Assembly (NCBI GenBank): GCA_016870855.1
Contig: VGAF01000051.1
Location: 1 to 7,781, forward strand
Reading direction: 5' to 3'
Source of the DNA: Actinomycetota bacterium
GTDB lineage: Bacteria > Actinomycetota > Actinomycetes > Nanopelagicales > Nanopelagicaceae
Length of the DNA: 7,781 bases
Positions 5,910 through 7,781 of the stretch are shown here, piece by piece. Within the stretch, counting starts at the first letter, position 1; every line of letters begins with the position of its first letter. The position numbers and the translations under genes are program-made. The notes beneath the pieces were generated by a model. It saw only the letters and a program-made list of their open reading frames with translations. It searched no databases and was not told where the DNA came from.

Positions 5910-7781
5910 GCGGCGAGCGTAGTAGCGCGATTCAAGCGGAGCGAATTCAAAACAACGAAGAGACTCGAAAATGCCATAGCCGCGCCGGCATACATCGGAC
6001 TTAGCGAACCGGTAGCTGCAATTGGGATACCAATCACGTTATAAATAAAGGCCCAACCGAGATTAGAGCGGATAATTCTCAGCGTTTTCTTAGCGAGAGT
6101 TATCGACTCAATAGTTGTTAATAGCGAAGCTCGCATCAGAGTGATATCGGCAGTTGCAACAGCGGTATCTGTTCCGGTTCCCATCGCCATACTCAAATTT
6201 GCCGCAGATAACGCAGCGGCATCATTGATGCCATCGCCAATCATGAGCACCTTTGCGCCATTTGCTTGTAGCTCTTCGATCTTTGTAATTTTTCGCTCTG
6301 GGGTAGCGCTTGCAATTACATTCTTAGTTGGAATCCCAACTTCAAGTGCAATCTGGTGAGCAGCGGCTTCGTTATCACCGGTTAGCAACCAGGTATCTAT
6401 CCCGCGCTCCTGAAAGGCTTGTATCGCCTTTGGGCTATCTTCTCTAAGAGTATCGCCGACTTCATATGCTGCGAAAGCTATTCCATCGATTGAAACAACT
6501 GAGATGGAGTTACCGTGAAGTCGAGCCGTGCTAATTGCGCTCTCAATCTCATTAGGGAAACTCACAGTTGCCTTACGAATTGCCTCAGGTGATCCAACTA
6601 GAACCGGAAGAGTGGCCGAATCAAATTTAACTCTCGCAGCCGCTCCCATTCCAGCAGATTCGGTGTACTCCGAGATTGATTTTCGAGCAATTCCTCTTTC
6701 AAGGAGGCTCTTTGTAATCGCTGCAGCAACGGGATGGTTGCTCTCACGCTCAATTGCATGAATTGCCATGAGAATCTCATGGCTACTAATGGAAAGTTTC
6801 TTAGTATCAACAAGAACTTCTTGTTGGACGCGCATCGCACCGGTTGTCAGCGTTCCAGTCTTATCAAATACGACGGTATCGATCTTTGGCGCAACCTCAA
6901 GGACTGCGACTTTTCGAAGGATGATGCCGCGATTTGCGCCGCGACCGGAGGCAACTAAGAGAGCTACTGGCGTTGCAAGCCCGAGCGCGCAAGGACAGGC
7001 AATTACCAAGACCGCGACTGCTGCGGCGATCGAGGGCGCTAGATCATTTCCCAGCGCGATCCAAGTTGAGAGAGTCGCAATTGCGATTAAGACAACGATG
7101 GGAACAAAGACTCCGCTTATTCGATCTGCAACCCGCTGGATAGGTGCTTTCTCAGCCTGGGCTGCGAGCACCATCTTGGTGATTCGAGATAACTCGGTAT
7201 CAGAACCGACTCGTTTTCCTTCAATAATAAGTCGACCACTTTGATTAATAGCCCCAGCAATTACCTCCGAGCCTGGTCTTACTTCAACTGGGAGGGATTC
7301 ACCGGTTAGAAGTGAGTTATCAACGCTGCTAATGCCTTCTATGACTACGCCATCGGAGGGAAATCTCTCGCCTGGCTTAACGATGCAGTGATCTCCGATA
7401 ACCAAATTCTCAATTGGCGCTACAACTTCTTCGCCGCCGCGCAGGATGATTACCTCTTTTGGATTGAGCGATAGGAGATGGGATAGCGCGGAGCCAGCGC
7501 GACGCTTTGCAATTGACTCTAAATATCTGCCAAAGATAATAAAGGTAACTACCGCAGCGGCGACTTCGGCGTAAATATCTCCAGCTCCTGTCGAATTTGC
7601 ATAGATCGACCAGATAAAAGCAGTTGAAGATCCAAGTGAAATCAAGTTATCCATAGTGGGATGTAAGAGGTTTCGGAGCGCAGCTCGATGAATTGGCCAG
7701 GCAAGAATTAGGACAACCGGTGCGCTTAGCGCAATGACGAGCCAGCCAGTCGGGGAGTAGAGCGGCGCGGGAAGGCCGAGA
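5906..7781 (-). CDS. copA: Copper-type P1B ATPase (CopA-like), N-terminus outside the window
   Basis: This enzyme pumps Cu+ across the cytoplasmic membrane using ATP. The frame is open to the right edge: 42 codons precede the internal ATG at 7654 and encode a transmembrane helix plus HRAALRNLLHPTMDNLISLG, a standard CopA stretch, so the ATG at 7654 is not the start and 624 residues are visible. Counting from that Met: actuator TGES at 117-120, the metal-binding CPC at 220-222 in helix 6, phosphorylation DKTGT at 264-268 (Asp264), the P1B-specific HP pair at 307-308, TGDN at 425-428 and GDGIND at 473-478. The last two helices carry YN (538-539) and MAFSS (560-564) followed by VVLNSLRL, which is diagnostic of the Cu+ (P1B-1) subgroup rather than Zn/Cd pumps. 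Heavy-metal-associated domains, if any, lie beyond the edge. The stop TGA overlaps the start of the TerC gene by four bases. Confidence 0.95.
   Translation of the reverse strand, partial: LGLPAPLYSPTGWLVIALSAPVVLILAWPIHRAALRNLLHPTMDNLISLGSSTAFIWSIYANSTGAGDIYAEVAAAVVTFIIFGRYLESIAKRRAGSALSHLLSLNPKEVIILRGGEEVVAPIENLVIGDHCIVKPGERFPSDGVVIEGISSVDNSLLTGESLPVEVRPGSEVIAGAINQSGRLIIEGKRVGSDTELSRITKMVLAAQAEKAPIQRVADRISGVFVPIVVLIAIATLSTWIALGNDLAPSIAAAVAVLVIACPCALGLATPVALLVASGRGANRGIILRKVAVLEVAPKIDTVVFDKTGTLTTGAMRVQQEVLVDTKKLSISSHEILMAIHAIERESNHPVAAAITKSLLERGIARKSISEYTESAGMGAAARVKFDSATLPVLVGSPEAIRKATVSFPNEIESAISTARLHGNSISVVSIDGIAFAAYEVGDTLREDSPKAIQAFQERGIDTWLLTGDNEAAAHQIALEVGIPTKNVIASATPERKITKIEELQANGAKVLMIGDGINDAAALSAANLSMAMGTGTDTAVATADITLMRASLLTTIESITLAKKTLRIIRSNLGWAFIYNVIGIPIAATGSLSPMYAGAAMAFSSLFVVLNSLRLNRATTLAA

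Noticed and set aside
5906..5960. Possible yybP-ykoY manganese riboswitch before the TerC gene
   Set aside because: The TerC start overlaps the ATPase coding sequence, so there is no leader to hold a riboswitch.
6768..7244. Plus-strand open frame of 158 codons opposite the copper ATPase
   Set aside because: Antisense to the conserved CPC/DKTGT region of the ATPase; Ala/Arg/Thr-rich with no domain or ribosome site.
7652..7654. ATG at 7654 as the start of the ATPase
   Set aside because: The frame continues to the window edge with a further transmembrane helix and the conserved HRAALRNL motif, so this Met is internal (the usual MDxLISLG of CopA).

Overview
The window looks like a chromosomal segment of an actinobacterium with moderate GC content. 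The gene trio on the left (DUF2342-type metalloprotease, divergent; PDZ/Lon-like S16 protease; UPF0182 giant membrane protein) matches the neighbourhood known from Mycobacterium as Rv3195-Rv3194c-Rv3193c. The initiator tRNA also has the actinobacterial form. The balanced base composition, compact spacing and near absence of strong Shine-Dalgarno sites suggest a streamlined freshwater lineage such as the acI group (Nanopelagicales). That assignment is an inference from style, not a match.

Layout. Positions 1-321 (minus) hold the first 107 codons of a zinc-metalloprotease-like gene that runs off the left edge. A 140-base divergent intergenic region follows. A plus-strand cluster comes next: a small single-pass membrane protein with an in-frame 12-base tandem repeat (462-803), a YlbL-like membrane-anchored protease starting on the very next base (804-1856), and the UPF0182 membrane protein 20 bases further on (1877-4759). 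Then come a stand-alone initiator tRNA-fMet (4809-4885) and a strong hairpin terminator that probably works in both directions. The rest is on the minus strand: a copper-type P1B ATPase that enters from the right edge (7781-5906) and a TerC-family membrane protein (5909-4917) whose GTG start overlaps the ATPase stop codon as GTGA.

How they fit together. The left half is a conserved actinobacterial envelope module: a membrane-anchored serine protease beside a large extracytoplasmic protein of unknown function, with a second putative protease transcribed the other way. The right half is a metal-handling operon in which a copper exporter is translationally coupled to a TerC protein (a family linked to Mn export and to metal loading of secreted proteins). 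The convergent terminator separates the tRNA from this operon. I see no insertion sequence, CRISPR array, integrase or prophage signal. The least explained parts are the UPF0182/YlbL/metalloprotease association, the small repeat-bearing membrane protein, and the copA-terC coupling.
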